A DNA stretch of 54,094 nucleotides from Phycisphaerales bacterium (GCA_029242715.1 JAQWTL010000001.1:1-54094), one strand, 5' to 3'. Shown: positions 8,427 to 17,049, counted from the stretch's first letter. A program made the numbers and translations. The notes: generated by a model from the letters alone, not told the origin.

Positions 8427-8609
8427 ATGGGAGCGACTCGAAAACCTGCACCTCTCAAGGCGGTCATCTTTCTGCTGCTTGCGATGTTCTGTGGATATGG
8501 GCTGCTGGCGTCATTCGAACCAGGCACATTCATCGCCTGGAAAATCGGATACGGCCTGGGCATCCTGGTTTTTCTGCTGCTGACTCTGAGATCGCTCACA
8601 CGTGGGTGA
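8427..8609 (+). CDS. Small two-helix membrane protein
   Basis: A 60-residue protein read from the ATG at 8427. It has a basic N-terminus ('MGATRKPAPLK'), a hydrophobic helix ('AVIFLLLAMFCGYGLLASF'), a short loop and a second helix ('IGYGLGILVFLLLTL') ending in 'RSLTRG'. Positive charges at both ends suggest both termini in the cytoplasm. An in-frame upstream ATG at 8346 would add a polar Pro-rich extension and seems less likely. No family recognised. It is convergent with the sulfotransferase gene, whose stop is 10 bases away. Confidence 0.5.
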   Translation: MGATRKPAPLKAVIFLLLAMFCGYGLLASFEPGTFIAWKIGYGLGILVFLLLTLRSLTRG

Positions 8610-8618
8610 GTGCAGTAC

Positions 8619-9380
8619 TCAGGAGTACCCCGTGTATTCAACGAGGCCCGGGTAGAGCTCTTCAAATCGCTTTTCAGTTTCTTCGGTAAATGTCCGCTTC
8701 CACTGGTTGGGCTCGGGATTCCGAATATGACTGTTCTTGCCCTGCATCCGGGAGGCTGAATTCCGGATGGCCGCTTTCAATCCTCTGGCCTTGTCCCGGG
8801 GAGACAACTCATAGAAATCGAGCAACTTCGAAAAGATCGCTTCCTCATTGCCAATGATGTCCTCGTAATGAATCACGAGAATGTTGGGATCGTCATTGGG
8901 CCATTCCATCATGCCCTTGAAGTGCTTCTCACGAAACTGCATTTCTGCATAGAGGCCATCCTCAACATCCAATCGCTGAAGCATTTCGCTGTACGACTCC
9001 CCTGGAAGCATGCCGTCTGGTATCCGGCCATTGACCGTCGACCAGTCCTGCTCAGTTGGATCCTTGACCTCGCACCAGGCTTCTGCAGCACGTTTGTGAT
9101 AGTGATAGCCCGAGACAATCATGTCTCGAGGGTCACGTATGAAACGGGTAATGCGATAAGGGGCGACAACTTCCAGATCAAGAACATGGTTGTTGACACT
9201 CGCTGCATCCAGTTTGGTGTATGCCGCCATGAAGCGGTCCATCCAGCTGTTGAAGTGACTGTATCCCTGTTTCCAGGGCCGACGGCGGCGCGAAAAAATC
9301 GCAAGCATCACCTTCGCGTAGTACTTGGTCAGGCACTTGTGGTAAGAGCAGTGAATCAGGTTTGGCTTGCTATCAGGCAT
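8619..9380 (-). CDS. Sulfotransferase family protein
   Basis: A 253-residue protein of the PAPS-dependent sulfotransferase fold. The N-terminal 'HCSYHKCLTKYY' fits the 5'-phosphosulfate loop, 'RFIRDPRDMIVSGYHYHK' the 3'-phosphate-binding Arg/Ser region, and the ending 'GKNSHIRNPEPNQWKRTFTE...FEELYPGLVEYTGY' is typical of this group. Such enzymes transfer sulfate to sugars or other acceptors, and related genes are frequent in marine planctomycetes. The ATG at 9380 follows AAGGA by 5 bases, better than a GTG at 9392. It is divergent from the crcB pair and shares the intergenic region with the palindrome at 9417-9440. Confidence 0.8.
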   Translation of the reverse strand: MPDSKPNLIHCSYHKCLTKYYAKVMLAIFSRRRRPWKQGYSHFNSWMDRFMAAYTKLDAASVNNHVLDLEVVAPYRITRFIRDPRDMIVSGYHYHKRAAEAWCEVKDPTEQDWSTVNGRIPDGMLPGESYSEMLQRLDVEDGLYAEMQFREKHFKGMMEWPNDDPNILVIHYEDIIGNEEAIFSKLLDFYELSPRDKARGLKAAIRNSASRMQGKNSHIRNPEPNQWKRTFTEETEKRFEELYPGLVEYTGYS

Positions 9381-9413
9381 GTTTTCCTTCACTGTTCACA
9401 GATGTAACAGCGA

Positions 9414-9443
9414 CTGATAATGAAGTTTGATCTTCATTATACT
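9414..9443 (+). promoter_or_regulatory. Candidate promoter with overlapping 9-base palindrome before crcB pair
   Basis: A TATACT hexamer at 9438-9443 and CTGATA at 9414-9419, 18 bases apart, resemble -10 and -35 boxes. A perfect inverted repeat ATAATGAAG-TTTGAT-CTTCATTAT (9417-9440) fills the spacer and touches both boxes, the usual layout of a repressor operator. No fluoride riboswitch consensus was found in the remaining leader. Confidence 0.45.
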
Positions 9444-9496
9444 GGCCCCCTAAGAGATGAGAAGATGATGGCACGACAGAATTTGATGAGATCATC

Positions 9497-9934
9497 ATGA
9501 CCTTCATAGCTGGCATGCTGATGGTGATGCTCGGAGGCGCTATCGGCGCCATGCTCCGCTACTTTTCACAGGAAGCAGGCAAGCGATGGACCTCGCTCCC
9601 TGGCTGGACGGCGATATTTGCAGTCAATATCGCCGGCAGCTTCTGCATCGGCCTCAGCTTCGGTTGGATCCAGGCAATTGGTGCTGTAGATTCAAATGAT
9701 CTGCAGCTCTCGACTCTTCAACATTTTCAGGACACTGAATCCATCAGCCTGGCAATGGGCGCATTCGTCACCGGTCTCTGTGGTGGATTCACAACCTTCA
9801 GCACCTTCAGTCTCGACAACCTCTTCCTGCTGTACTCCAAGCGGCGGCAACTGGCATTCAACATCGTGATGAGCGTGATTCTGGCAACCCTGGCTGCCTG
9901 GGGTGGCCTGGAACTCGGAGAGACGTTTGCATGA
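9497..9934 (+). CDS. crcB: CrcB/Fluc fluoride channel subunit 1
   Basis: A 145-residue, four-helix CrcB protein. It carries 'GGAIGAMLRY' in helix 1, the pore Asn in 'FAVNIAGSFCIG', and 'GLCGGFTTFSTFSLD' with the Phe/Thr track and TM3 break that bind Na+ and line the fluoride path. CrcB (Fluc) proteins export fluoride across the inner membrane. The extra loop around 'GAVDSNDLQLSTLQHFQD' is longer than usual. It overlaps the second crcB gene by ATGA, so the two subunits are probably made together and may form a heterodimer. Confidence 0.92.
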   Translation: MTFIAGMLMVMLGGAIGAMLRYFSQEAGKRWTSLPGWTAIFAVNIAGSFCIGLSFGWIQAIGAVDSNDLQLSTLQHFQDTESISLAMGAFVTGLCGGFTTFSTFSLDNLFLLYSKRRQLAFNIVMSVILATLAAWGGLELGETFA

Positions 9935-10470
9935 TGCGTCTACTCCCCATACTTGCCTGTATCAGCATCGGCGGTGGCTTTGGCGCACTTGCTCGTGAAG
10001 GCACCATGAGCCTGATGCACGGGATCATCGGCCTGCCAGTGTTTGTGTCCCTGGGCATCGTCAATGTGCTGGGTTCATTCCTGATCGGAATCGTCTTTGG
10101 TGTTCTGGAAGGTCATTTAAGGCGTGATGGCAAGAGCCGCCTCAAACAAGTCCCCCACTCAAAGCCTCTCGAAGACAAAGTGAACTGGTGGCCTGATGGT
10201 GATCCAACCATGCCCGCGGTAGATGTCCTCCGGGCAGAGCTCTCGCTTCAGATGGCATCAGCCTTGCTGATCACCGGTTTCCTGGGCGCCTACACCACCT
10301 TCAGCGCTTTCTGTCTGCTCACGGTTCAACTGCTGCAGGCCGACCAGATCATGGATGCGGTCATCAGTGTCGTTGGATCAATATCGCTTGGCTTATTAGT
10401 CGTCTGGATTGGACTGCATCTGGGTGTGCGGCTGGTTCCGAAGACAAAATCAGAATCGCTCGCTTCCTAA
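9931..10470 (+). CDS. crcB: CrcB/Fluc fluoride channel subunit 2
   Basis: A 179-residue second CrcB protein starting inside the stop of the first (ATGA). Motifs are 'GGGFGALAREG', 'GIVNVLGSFLIG' and 'GFLGAYTTFSAFCL'. It is longer than the usual 125-130 residues because of a polar insertion of about 45 residues between helices 2 and 3 ('RRDGKSRLKQVPHSKP...MPAVDVL'). Paired crcB genes are known to encode heterodimeric channels in some bacteria. This insertion is unusual and would lie in a loop; its role is unknown. Confidence 0.9.
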   Translation: MMRLLPILACISIGGGFGALAREGTMSLMHGIIGLPVFVSLGIVNVLGSFLIGIVFGVLEGHLRRDGKSRLKQVPHSKPLEDKVNWWPDGDPTMPAVDVLRAELSLQMASALLITGFLGAYTTFSAFCLLTVQLLQADQIMDAVISVVGSISLGLLVVWIGLHLGVRLVPKTKSESLAS

Positions 10471-10493
10471 TCAGACCCACATCGAGCCTGGCC

Positions 10494-11366
10494 ATGTCAA
10501 CTCTCTCACCTGACTTCGATGCGCTCTGGAACTTTGCCAAGCCAAATGAGACCGAAATGGCTTTTCAGAAACTGCTCCCCAAAATCATCGCTACCGGTGA
10601 GGTCGACCAGCACGCTCAACTCCTGACACAGATCGCCCGGACACAGGGATTGCAGCGCCGCTTCGACGATGCGCATGCAACGCTCAACACAGTCGAAGCC
10701 ATGCTGACCGAAGACACGCCAACGGCCCGGATTCGCTATTTGTTGGAGCGAGGTCGCACCCTGAACAGCAGCGGTTCACCTCAGGAAGCCATTGCGTTGT
10801 TCCAGGAAGCCTGGAAGTCTGCACCTGTTCTGGACCTGCATGGCTACGCTGTCGACGCCGCCCACATGCTTGCGATCGTGGACCGGGCACATGCGATGGA
10901 ATGGAATGAGCAGGCCCTTGCCTATGCTGAGTCAAGTGATGACGCGGAGGCCTTGAAATGGCGAGGGTCTCTCTACAACAACATTGGCTGGGATTGGCAT
11001 GATCGAGGTGATCCCGCCAAGGCCTTGGAGTACTTCGAGAAGTGCCTGATGTTTCGCCAGACATCCGGAGATCAGAGCCGGGTCCGCGAAGCGCAATGGT
11101 GTGTCGCCCGAGCCCTGCGTTCCCTGGAACGGTACGACGAAGCCCTGGCGATGCAGCGTGCCCTGGCGAAGGAACTCGACGAGGTTGGTGAGACCGACGG
11201 GTTCGTCCATGTTGAACTGGGTGAACTGGCCCTGGTCCGGGACGATGACGAGGCCGTTCGCCGGCAATTCGCCCGGGCCTGGGAGTTGTTGTCAAAGGAC
11301 CAGAACTATGCAGTTGGCAACGCCGAAGCGTTACAGCGGATGAAAACGCTCGGGGGCATCAACTGA
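10494..11366 (+). CDS. Tetratricopeptide repeat protein
   Basis: A 290-residue, wholly helical protein with several TPR-like units. The clearest is 'RGSLYNNIGWDWHDRGDPAK...ALEYFEKCL' near 165-190; others are 'EAQWCVARALRSLERYDEAL' and 'RGRTLNSSGSPQEAIALFQE'. There is no signal peptide, so it is probably cytoplasmic and acts as a protein-interaction scaffold. It starts 23 bases after the crcB pair and may be cotranscribed, although no functional link is apparent. Convergent with the lipoprotein gene ending at 11420. Confidence 0.75.
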   Translation: MSTLSPDFDALWNFAKPNETEMAFQKLLPKIIATGEVDQHAQLLTQIARTQGLQRRFDDAHATLNTVEAMLTEDTPTARIRYLLERGRTLNSSGSPQEAIALFQEAWKSAPVLDLHGYAVDAAHMLAIVDRAHAMEWNEQALAYAESSDDAEALKWRGSLYNNIGWDWHDRGDPAKALEYFEKCLMFRQTSGDQSRVREAQWCVARALRSLERYDEALAMQRALAKELDEVGETDGFVHVELGELALVRDDDEAVRRQFARAWELLSKDQNYAVGNAEALQRMKTLGGIN

Positions 11367-11419
11367 TTGATCCCGCGAGTGTCTGTCACCCAGTGAGGTC
11401 TTTCAAAGATGGTCGCTGC

Positions 11420-11968
11420 CTACTTGTTGTCGGCAGGCAGTTGACTCTCAATATCTGGCTTGGAATTATCCGCAATCGTCCGCTCTGTCCAGATGATTCC
11501 ATTCTCGATGGCCTTGTCATGGTCGGCGAACAAGAGCCAGATGGCACTCCTCTTACTGTCATTCGTCTGGTGTCTCACGATCTTGTATTGAGTCCGAACA
11601 AAGCTGCCAGCTAGACGCGACCGCAAGTCAATTGTAAGGAGACGGACGTCCCACGACCAAGAACCAGTTTCTGTGAACATGGACTTATGGCGAGAAGAGG
11701 TGGAAAGAGCATCAAGCCCCTGCTTGCTCAAGGTGGTCGAATAATCACTTGCTTTTTTCAATGACCAGGTCGTTCGTTTCAGAATCCCATTTTCTGAAAG
11801 CTCGTAGTAACGCACATAGACAGGTGGGTTCGTAAGATTTTCCCGTGGTTCAATGTGCACCCAGTTGCCAATGAGCTCCGTGTTGGATACTCCGACTCGA
11901 TCACATCCGGCTAGCATCATCCCTAAAGCGGCAAACGACACAACAACAAAGGTTTTCAGGAGTTTCAT
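11420..11968 (-). CDS. Predicted lipoprotein of unknown function
   Basis: A 182-residue protein with a lipoprotein signal ('MKLLKTFVVVSFAALGMM' then 'LAGC'). The rest is a small, strand-rich domain ('ELIGNWVHIEP', 'YVRYYELSENGILKRTTW', 'WSWDVRLLTIDLRS') that resembles lipocalin-like 'G.W' beta-barrel proteins, an uncertain comparison. The ATG at 11968 overlaps the upstream stop by one base (TGATG), so it is coupled to the helix-hairpin-helix gene. Confidence 0.65.
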   Translation of the reverse strand: MKLLKTFVVVSFAALGMMLAGCDRVGVSNTELIGNWVHIEPRENLTNPPVYVRYYELSENGILKRTTWSLKKASDYSTTLSKQGLDALSTSSRHKSMFTETGSWSWDVRLLTIDLRSRLAGSFVRTQYKIVRHQTNDSKRSAIWLLFADHDKAIENGIIWTERTIADNSKPDIESQLPADNK

Positions 11969-12261
11969 CAGCGTTTGTCCTTCCAGTTCCACCACTTCCT
12001 GAGTTCCGGATCGATCTCAGGGTTCTGTGCATAGGCTACAGCGCATCTGTAGACGTACAGCACGCAGCGATCCATGGACCCTCCCGCCAGTCGTTTGGTC
12101 TCCTCGTACATCACCTCTGGATCACCCTTGGCCAGATCGTCCATGGATCGCATGCCAAGCTCCCAGAGATCCACGGACAGGGACTTGCCGACGCCTGGAA
12201 CCGATCCGAACACCTTGAAGGCTTCCCTGGAATCCTCGATTGATGTTGCTGGATAAGCCAC
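11968..12261 (-). CDS. Helix-hairpin-helix protein of the Cdd1/pathogenicity-locus family
   Basis: A 97-residue protein. 'FGSVPGVGKSLSVDLWELGM' is a helix-hairpin-helix motif as found in nonspecific DNA-binding modules. 'GGSMDRCVLYVYRCAVAYAQ' and the terminal 'RKWWNWKDKR' are conserved marks of the Cdd1-like family. Function is unknown; DNA binding is plausible from the HhH motif. AAGGAG precedes both a TTG (12264) and a GTG (12261); the GTG has the better 8-base spacing. It is followed by a coupled lipoprotein gene, an odd pairing. Confidence 0.75.
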   Translation of the reverse strand: MAYPATSIEDSREAFKVFGSVPGVGKSLSVDLWELGMRSMDDLAKGDPEVMYEETKRLAGGSMDRCVLYVYRCAVAYAQNPEIDPELRKWWNWKDKR

Positions 12262-12283
12262 CAATCAAACTCCTTCTCAGACT

Positions 12284-13345
12284 TCAGACGTTAAACAGAT
12301 AATGCACCACGTCGCCATCCTGCATGGTGTAGCCCTTGCCTTCTGAACGAAGTCGGCCCGCTTCCTTGATGGCCTTCTCGGACTTGAGTTCATCCAGATC
12401 GTCAACGTGATAGCACTCGGCCCGAATAAAGCCACGCTGGATATCGCTGTGAATGGCGCCCGCCGCTTCCGGTGCGGTTGCACCTTGCGTGATGACCCAG
12501 GCTCGGACTTCCTTCTCGCCAGCCGTGTAGAAAGTCGTCAGGCCAAGCAAGTCATTCGCTGCACGAGCAAAGGAGCCCAGAGCAGGCTCGGTGATTCCCA
12601 TCGACTCGAGCATGTCTCCACGATCAGCCTCATCCAGTTCTGCAATCTCGGATTCGATGGTGGCGCACAAAGCAACGGACACACCACCACGACTTGCAGC
12701 TGCTTCCACCACTGCCTTGGCCGATGCCGTATCACCAGAGACCCCGTCCTCCCCGACGTTGGCCACGTACATGGTCGGCTTGGCCGTGATCATGCCGTAG
12801 CTCTTGAGGAGCGCCATCTCGGCCACGTCCCAGGTTCCCTGTCTCAGTGGTTTCTCTTCACCAAGCAGTTCGCATGACTTCTCAAGAACTTCAAGCCGCT
12901 GCTTGGCATCACGATCGCCACTGCGAGCTGCACGCTTGGCCTTGTCGGCACCGCCCTCGGCAACGACGAGATCTGCAAGAACCAGTTCCATCTCCAGTGA
13001 TTCAATGTCAGAAACAGGATCTGCCGGCCCCAGACCAACATCATCCCAGCAGCGAACAACCTGGCAGACCGCATCAACCGTACGAATGCTTGAAAGCACG
13101 GCGTTCAATGCCGTAGCGCCTCCACCATCCGGAACACCAGGGATGTCCACGACCTGAAGCATTGCCGGAATGATCTTCTCAGGCGGAATGTGCACGGCCA
13201 GCCGTTGAAGCCTGGGATCAGGAATATCCGCAATGCCCAGATTGGGTTTCATTGAACCAACCTGAACCTCGACTGCATGTGATGTCAACGCCTGAAAAAG
13301 CGTAGTCTTGCCCGAACCCTGTACTCCAATCAGTCCGCATTCCAT
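12284..13345 (-). CDS. YchF/OLA1-type P-loop NTPase, divergent
   Basis: A 353-residue protein with the layout of YchF: N-terminal G domain, coiled-coil insert (about 120-190) and C-terminal TGS domain. 'LLGLTTFYTAGEKEVRAWVI' and 'GYTMQDGDVVHYLFNV' are classic YchF endings. YchF binds ATP and associates with ribosomes. Here the P-loop is 'GVQGSGKTT' instead of the usual 'GLPNVGKST', while 'VVDIPGV' (G3) and 'YVANVGED' (NxxE, explaining ATP preference) remain. So this may be a paralog rather than the housekeeping YchF. The ATG at 13345 begins directly at the first beta strand. Confidence 0.85.
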   Translation of the reverse strand: MECGLIGVQGSGKTTLFQALTSHAVEVQVGSMKPNLGIADIPDPRLQRLAVHIPPEKIIPAMLQVVDIPGVPDGGGATALNAVLSSIRTVDAVCQVVRCWDDVGLGPADPVSDIESLEMELVLADLVVAEGGADKAKRAARSGDRDAKQRLEVLEKSCELLGEEKPLRQGTWDVAEMALLKSYGMITAKPTMYVANVGEDGVSGDTASAKAVVEAAASRGGVSVALCATIESEIAELDEADRGDMLESMGITEPALGSFARAANDLLGLTTFYTAGEKEVRAWVITQGATAPEAAGAIHSDIQRGFIRAECYHVDDLDELKSEKAIKEAGRLRSEGKGYTMQDGDVVHYLFNV

Positions 13346-13412
13346 GGTGCTGTTCTGCCTCCGTTGAGAGGCGCCCATGATACCGACTGTGACCGCAAGA
13401 CCGAATCAAGGC

Positions 13413-15080
13413 TCAGGATGAAGCCGGACCGAAGACGGCCAGACCGATGTCCCGGTCCATGACCGATTCCTGCACTGGTGGCAAAGTGGGATAAGCAAGG
13501 ATGTGCTGCATCCACTCGGTATCCCTCAGCAGAAGAACAACTGGCCTCTGGCTTGCCTGACTCGTGATCAATTCCAGCAAGGCCGGTGCGTCCACCAGCC
13601 GATCGGGCTGCCCCTCGATTCCCCAGGCAACCTCGCCAGGCCCACCGAAGATCACCACGTCATAGCGGTCGTAGAACCAGTTCACTGCATGCATCAGATG
13701 TGAATCGGATATGACCAGCGTGTCCGGATCAGCCATGACCGTTCCATGCTCAAGAAGGAATGCGCCCGGCGCCTTGTAGCCCCCCATCCAGTTCGTGGGA
13801 AGCAACAAGGGCACGAAGGCAAACATGAGCACCGGGGAAAGTGCCATGATCAACACTCGGCGATTTGCCCGTTGTGTTGATACCGCCATCAGATCAAACG
13901 CAGCCCAGATGAAGAAGCCTGCTCCAATCAATCCGAAACGCCAGGATCCCTCTTCTCCCCAAGGGGTTGAATCCAGGAAGCCAAACGCCCATTCAACCAT
14001 GGCTATCGCCCCGATCCCCATCAGGATCAGAGCCGGAATGATGGACTTCAGGGAACGCTTTTCACAACGGAACTCGAATCGTTCAATCAAGCCAACAGCC
14101 AGCAGTAACGCGACTGCCGGCATGCAAGGCAGAATGTACGTTGGCAGTTTGCCTGAAGAGATTGAGAAGAAGACAAGCGGGATCACAAGCCAGCACAACG
14201 CGTAACGCAACCAGGGCTCACGGAGATCCCGGCGCCCCAGGCCCAGAATGGCGAGGATCATTGCAAATGTCCATGGAACCGCTGAGGCAAGAATCACCGG
14301 ACCAAAGAACCAGAATGGCTCGGGATGCTGCGCTTCCTCTCCACCAGTGAACCGGTGGATGTGCTCGACCCAGAAGAAGTAATGCCAGAAATCCGCATCT
14401 GCCATGTGCACCGCAATGCCCCAGGGCGCAATCACGATGGCTGCTGCAAGCATGGGGATCCATGGCATCAGGAAGATGTCACGCCATCGCCACATCCACA
14501 GCAGAAACGGCGCAATGACGATGCAGGGAATGGCCAGACCGAGGAAACCCTTCACCAGAAAGGCCAGTCCACAGAATCCACCAAAGAGGCTCAGCCATCC
14601 AACCCTTGAGCCTGGCGTGCGCGCAGTCCAAGCCATGTAGAAGAACACAATCGCACCCGTCACGGCCCCCGTGAACATCGCATCCAGGATGGCCACCCCT
14701 CCCCCGATCACGACTCCCAGCATCGTGATGTAGATGAGCGCTGCCAACCAGCCTGCCTCAGGCCTGAGCTTCAGACGTCTTGAAAGCAGCACGAGACAGA
14801 GGGCCGCAAATCCCATCGAAAGGGCTGAGGGCAACCGAATGGCCCAGGCGTTCTTCCCAAAGATCTTCTGGGAGGCCGCAATTGCCCAATAGCCGAGAAC
14901 TGGTTTCTCGAAGTATCGAATTCCATTGAGACGAGGTGCCACGAACTCACCGGTTGAAAGCATCTCAGCCGGGATCGCGCCATAACGGGACTCATCCGGA
15001 GTAACAATTGGACGACTCCCAAGTGGCAACAGGTAGATCACCACGAAGACAATGCAGAAGATTGGAAGCAAACGAAGCAT
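13413..15080 (-). CDS. ArnT-like integral membrane glycosyltransferase
   Basis: A 555-residue protein with about 11-12 hydrophobic helices. After the first helix, 'TPDESRYGAIPAEML' supplies the catalytic Asp-Glu pair of GT-C (PMT/ArnT, GT83-like) enzymes, and 'FEKPVLGYWAIAAS' is the usual second block. These enzymes use polyprenyl-phosphate sugars to modify lipid A, proteins or other envelope targets on the periplasmic side. The soluble C-terminal part ('LVISDSHLMHAVNWFYDRYD') also fits ArnT-like proteins. The ATG at 15080 places the first helix at the N-terminus; a GTG at 15176 overlapping the upstream stop is possible. It lies downstream of the GT4 gene. Confidence 0.82.
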   Translation of the reverse strand: MLRLLPIFCIVFVVIYLLPLGSRPIVTPDESRYGAIPAEMLSTGEFVAPRLNGIRYFEKPVLGYWAIAASQKIFGKNAWAIRLPSALSMGFAALCLVLLSRRLKLRPEAGWLAALIYITMLGVVIGGGVAILDAMFTGAVTGAIVFFYMAWTARTPGSRVGWLSLFGGFCGLAFLVKGFLGLAIPCIVIAPFLLWMWRWRDIFLMPWIPMLAAAIVIAPWGIAVHMADADFWHYFFWVEHIHRFTGGEEAQHPEPFWFFGPVILASAVPWTFAMILAILGLGRRDLREPWLRYALCWLVIPLVFFSISSGKLPTYILPCMPAVALLLAVGLIERFEFRCEKRSLKSIIPALILMGIGAIAMVEWAFGFLDSTPWGEEGSWRFGLIGAGFFIWAAFDLMAVSTQRANRRVLIMALSPVLMFAFVPLLLPTNWMGGYKAPGAFLLEHGTVMADPDTLVISDSHLMHAVNWFYDRYDVVIFGGPGEVAWGIEGQPDRLVDAPALLELITSQASQRPVVLLLRDTEWMQHILAYPTLPPVQESVMDRDIGLAVFGPASS

Positions 15081-15172
15081 GGAGGGATCCCTGGTTTGTC
15101 TGGTGTCAGGAACACCACGAGTGAGAGCATGTGAATTGGAACAGGCCAAGCCACACAGATCAACCCATGGAC

Positions 15173-16282
15173 TCACACCGTCGACATGACCTCAGCAAGT
15201 CGGTCGCGAAACCTCTTGAAACCAAATCGATCAATTGATTCGGCCCGAAGAGAGGCTGGATCACTTCTTTCTGGAGGCATCCGCCCCTCCAGGTGCGCCA
15301 GAATGGCTTCAGAAAGAGCCTCCACATCCTCAGGGTCGACCGCCGTACCCAACTTGCCATCACACAGTGGATCCATCGAGCCGTCCCGATTCCCACCGAT
15401 GACCGGCTTCCCGCATCCCATGGCCTCCAGGAACACGATGCCGAAGCCTTCCTTGCGGCTTGGCAGAATGAAGAGGTCGCAGGCATTGAATAGCGGAACA
15501 ATATCTTCCTCAGCAATGAATCCGGGCATGATGAGACGATCCCCCAGCCCGCATTCGTGTGCCACCTCACGCAGGCGTTCCATGTCGTCGCCCTTCCCTG
15601 CCAGGACATAACGGGCATTTGGAATTCGATGACACACTCGGGCCATTGCCTGAATACCTTCGTCGTAGCCTTTCAGTCGTTCCGTTGAAGCGAGGCGGCC
15701 AACCGTCAAGACAACCTTGTCCTCAGGCTTCAGGCCCAGTTTCGCCCTCATGGCTTTCGAATCCTGCGTGGGAGCAAATCGCTCCTCATCAAAGGTGTTG
15801 TGGAACACCAAAACGTTTTCAGGGTCATACTTGCCAAGCAATTCCAGATTGAGTGATCTCGTATACCTGCTGACAGCGAGTACTCGGTGGCTCCGTGCCG
15901 CTGCCGATATCTTGGCAGGTGCCGCGTCCCAGAGTTCCATTCCATGCGTAATCGTTATGAAAGGAACCTTGAACATCCCACAGATCCGGGCGCAGATTGG
16001 GGTGAAATTCAAATGGCCACACAGCACAAGGTCGGGCTTGCTCCGCATGACTTTGCGCAGCAGATGAAAGACTGCCAGCACCTTTCGGATTCTGTTGCCC
16101 CGATTACATCCGATCAAACCTGGCTCGGCATCACATGGCCTGTCATTCAAACCAATGACCGTGACGTCGATCTGCAGATCTCTCAGTGCCCTGAGCACAT
16201 AGTTGTTGAAAACCTGAATACCACCCTTGTAGGCGGGATTCCGGATATCAGGCGCAAGGAAGACGACTCTGCGAGCACTCAT
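15173..16282 (-). CDS. GT4 family glycosyltransferase
   Basis: A 369-residue GT-B fold enzyme. The N-terminal 'KGGIQVFNNYVLRALRD' is the acceptor-domain glycine loop, 'ITHGMEL' and 'VLAVSRYTR' are typical mid-domain segments, and 'LTVGRLASTERLKGYD' opens the donor domain. 'SRKEGFGIVFLEAMGCGKPV' contains the E-x7-E nucleotide-sugar motif. It is cytoplasmic or peripheral to the inner membrane and probably builds a surface glycan or glycolipid. Specificity is unknown. It lies directly upstream of the ArnT-like gene. Confidence 0.88.
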   Translation of the reverse strand: MSARRVVFLAPDIRNPAYKGGIQVFNNYVLRALRDLQIDVTVIGLNDRPCDAEPGLIGCNRGNRIRKVLAVFHLLRKVMRSKPDLVLCGHLNFTPICARICGMFKVPFITITHGMELWDAAPAKISAAARSHRVLAVSRYTRSLNLELLGKYDPENVLVFHNTFDEERFAPTQDSKAMRAKLGLKPEDKVVLTVGRLASTERLKGYDEGIQAMARVCHRIPNARYVLAGKGDDMERLREVAHECGLGDRLIMPGFIAEEDIVPLFNACDLFILPSRKEGFGIVFLEAMGCGKPVIGGNRDGSMDPLCDGKLGTAVDPEDVEALSEAILAHLEGRMPPERSDPASLRAESIDRFGFKRFRDRLAEVMSTV

Positions 16283-16308
16283 ATTGCACTACAGCATAGG
16301 GAATCAGG

Positions 16309-17049
16309 TCAGGGAAGGCCGATCCCCATGGCCTCAAGTTGCTTCTCGATCTGAGGTGCCCAGCCACGATTTGCCGCAGGGCTTGCTGGACTTGGATGGA
16401 GAATGGTCCCGAGTTCGGGCCCGTCATCGCCCAGGACATGCTTGGCCCGTTTGAAAGCAAATCCACCAACACCAATCAGCATTCGAGGCTGCATGGCCTC
16501 GACGATTTCACGCAATGCCTGATCACATCGATCCAGCAGATCACCTCGCTCTGCCACAGGCAACTTGTCTGGTGTCCGGTTACGGCCTTCCAGCTCAAGA
16601 AAGGCAAGAGGACAATGATTCCAGACGAAGAAGCGATCAAAGAACTGATCAGCCGTACCAAAGCGTTCTTCTGCCCATCCCCAGAGGCGACGCCCACTGA
16701 CTTCTCGACGCGTGCACTTGAATCCCAGTATTGGGCGTTTGGGGTGCTCATCAGAAGGACTGTCGACTGGTTCATCAATGCCGAGGAAATCCTTTGTCAA
16801 CTCGACTTCGCCAAATGGAACGCCTGTCTGGACCATCCCCCAGGGCCCGGGGTTCATACCCAGGAAAAGGGCCTCCGTTCCAGAGCGGGCATAACGCTCC
16901 AGGTAACACTCATGAGAACGGCGGGCATACTGCAAGGGGTTGTACACGACATGTACCGGTGCACTGAAACGCATGGGTTCCATGTCCCGGCAAAGAGATC
17001 GCGAAATGGAGATGACATCGTCAGCGATGCCCGCTCGGACCGGAGTCAC
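16309..17049 (-). CDS. SMUG1-type uracil-DNA glycosylase
   Basis: A 246-residue protein of the SMUG1 branch of uracil-DNA glycosylases. 'LGMNPGPWGMVQTGVPFGE' (about 63-81) is the catalytic GMNPGPxGM motif, and 'LHPSPASPAANRGW' (His218) is the HPSPxxPxANxGW motif carrying the second catalytic residue and intercalation loop. 'YNPLQYARRSHECYLERY' is the family N-terminal block. It removes uracil and related bases from DNA. The GTG start at 17049 overlaps the PqiA-like stop as GTGA. Starting at the later Met would delete a helix that aligns with the family. Confidence 0.9.
   Translation of the reverse strand: MTPVRAGIADDVISISRSLCRDMEPMRFSAPVHVVYNPLQYARRSHECYLERYARSGTEALFLGMNPGPWGMVQTGVPFGEVELTKDFLGIDEPVDSPSDEHPKRPILGFKCTRREVSGRRLWGWAEERFGTADQFFDRFFVWNHCPLAFLELEGRNRTPDKLPVAERGDLLDRCDQALREIVEAMQPRMLIGVGGFAFKRAKHVLGDDGPELGTILHPSPASPAANRGWAPQIEKQLEAMGIGLP

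Noticed and set aside
8615-8628. Short GTACTC/GAGTAC inverted repeat between convergent genes
   Set aside because: Only 6-base arms and a 2-base loop; too weak to call a terminator.
9444-9496. Fluoride riboswitch in the crcB leader
   Set aside because: I found no GGxGAUGG...AACCGCC...CUGAUGACxCCUAC-like layout; the leader is short and AT-rich.
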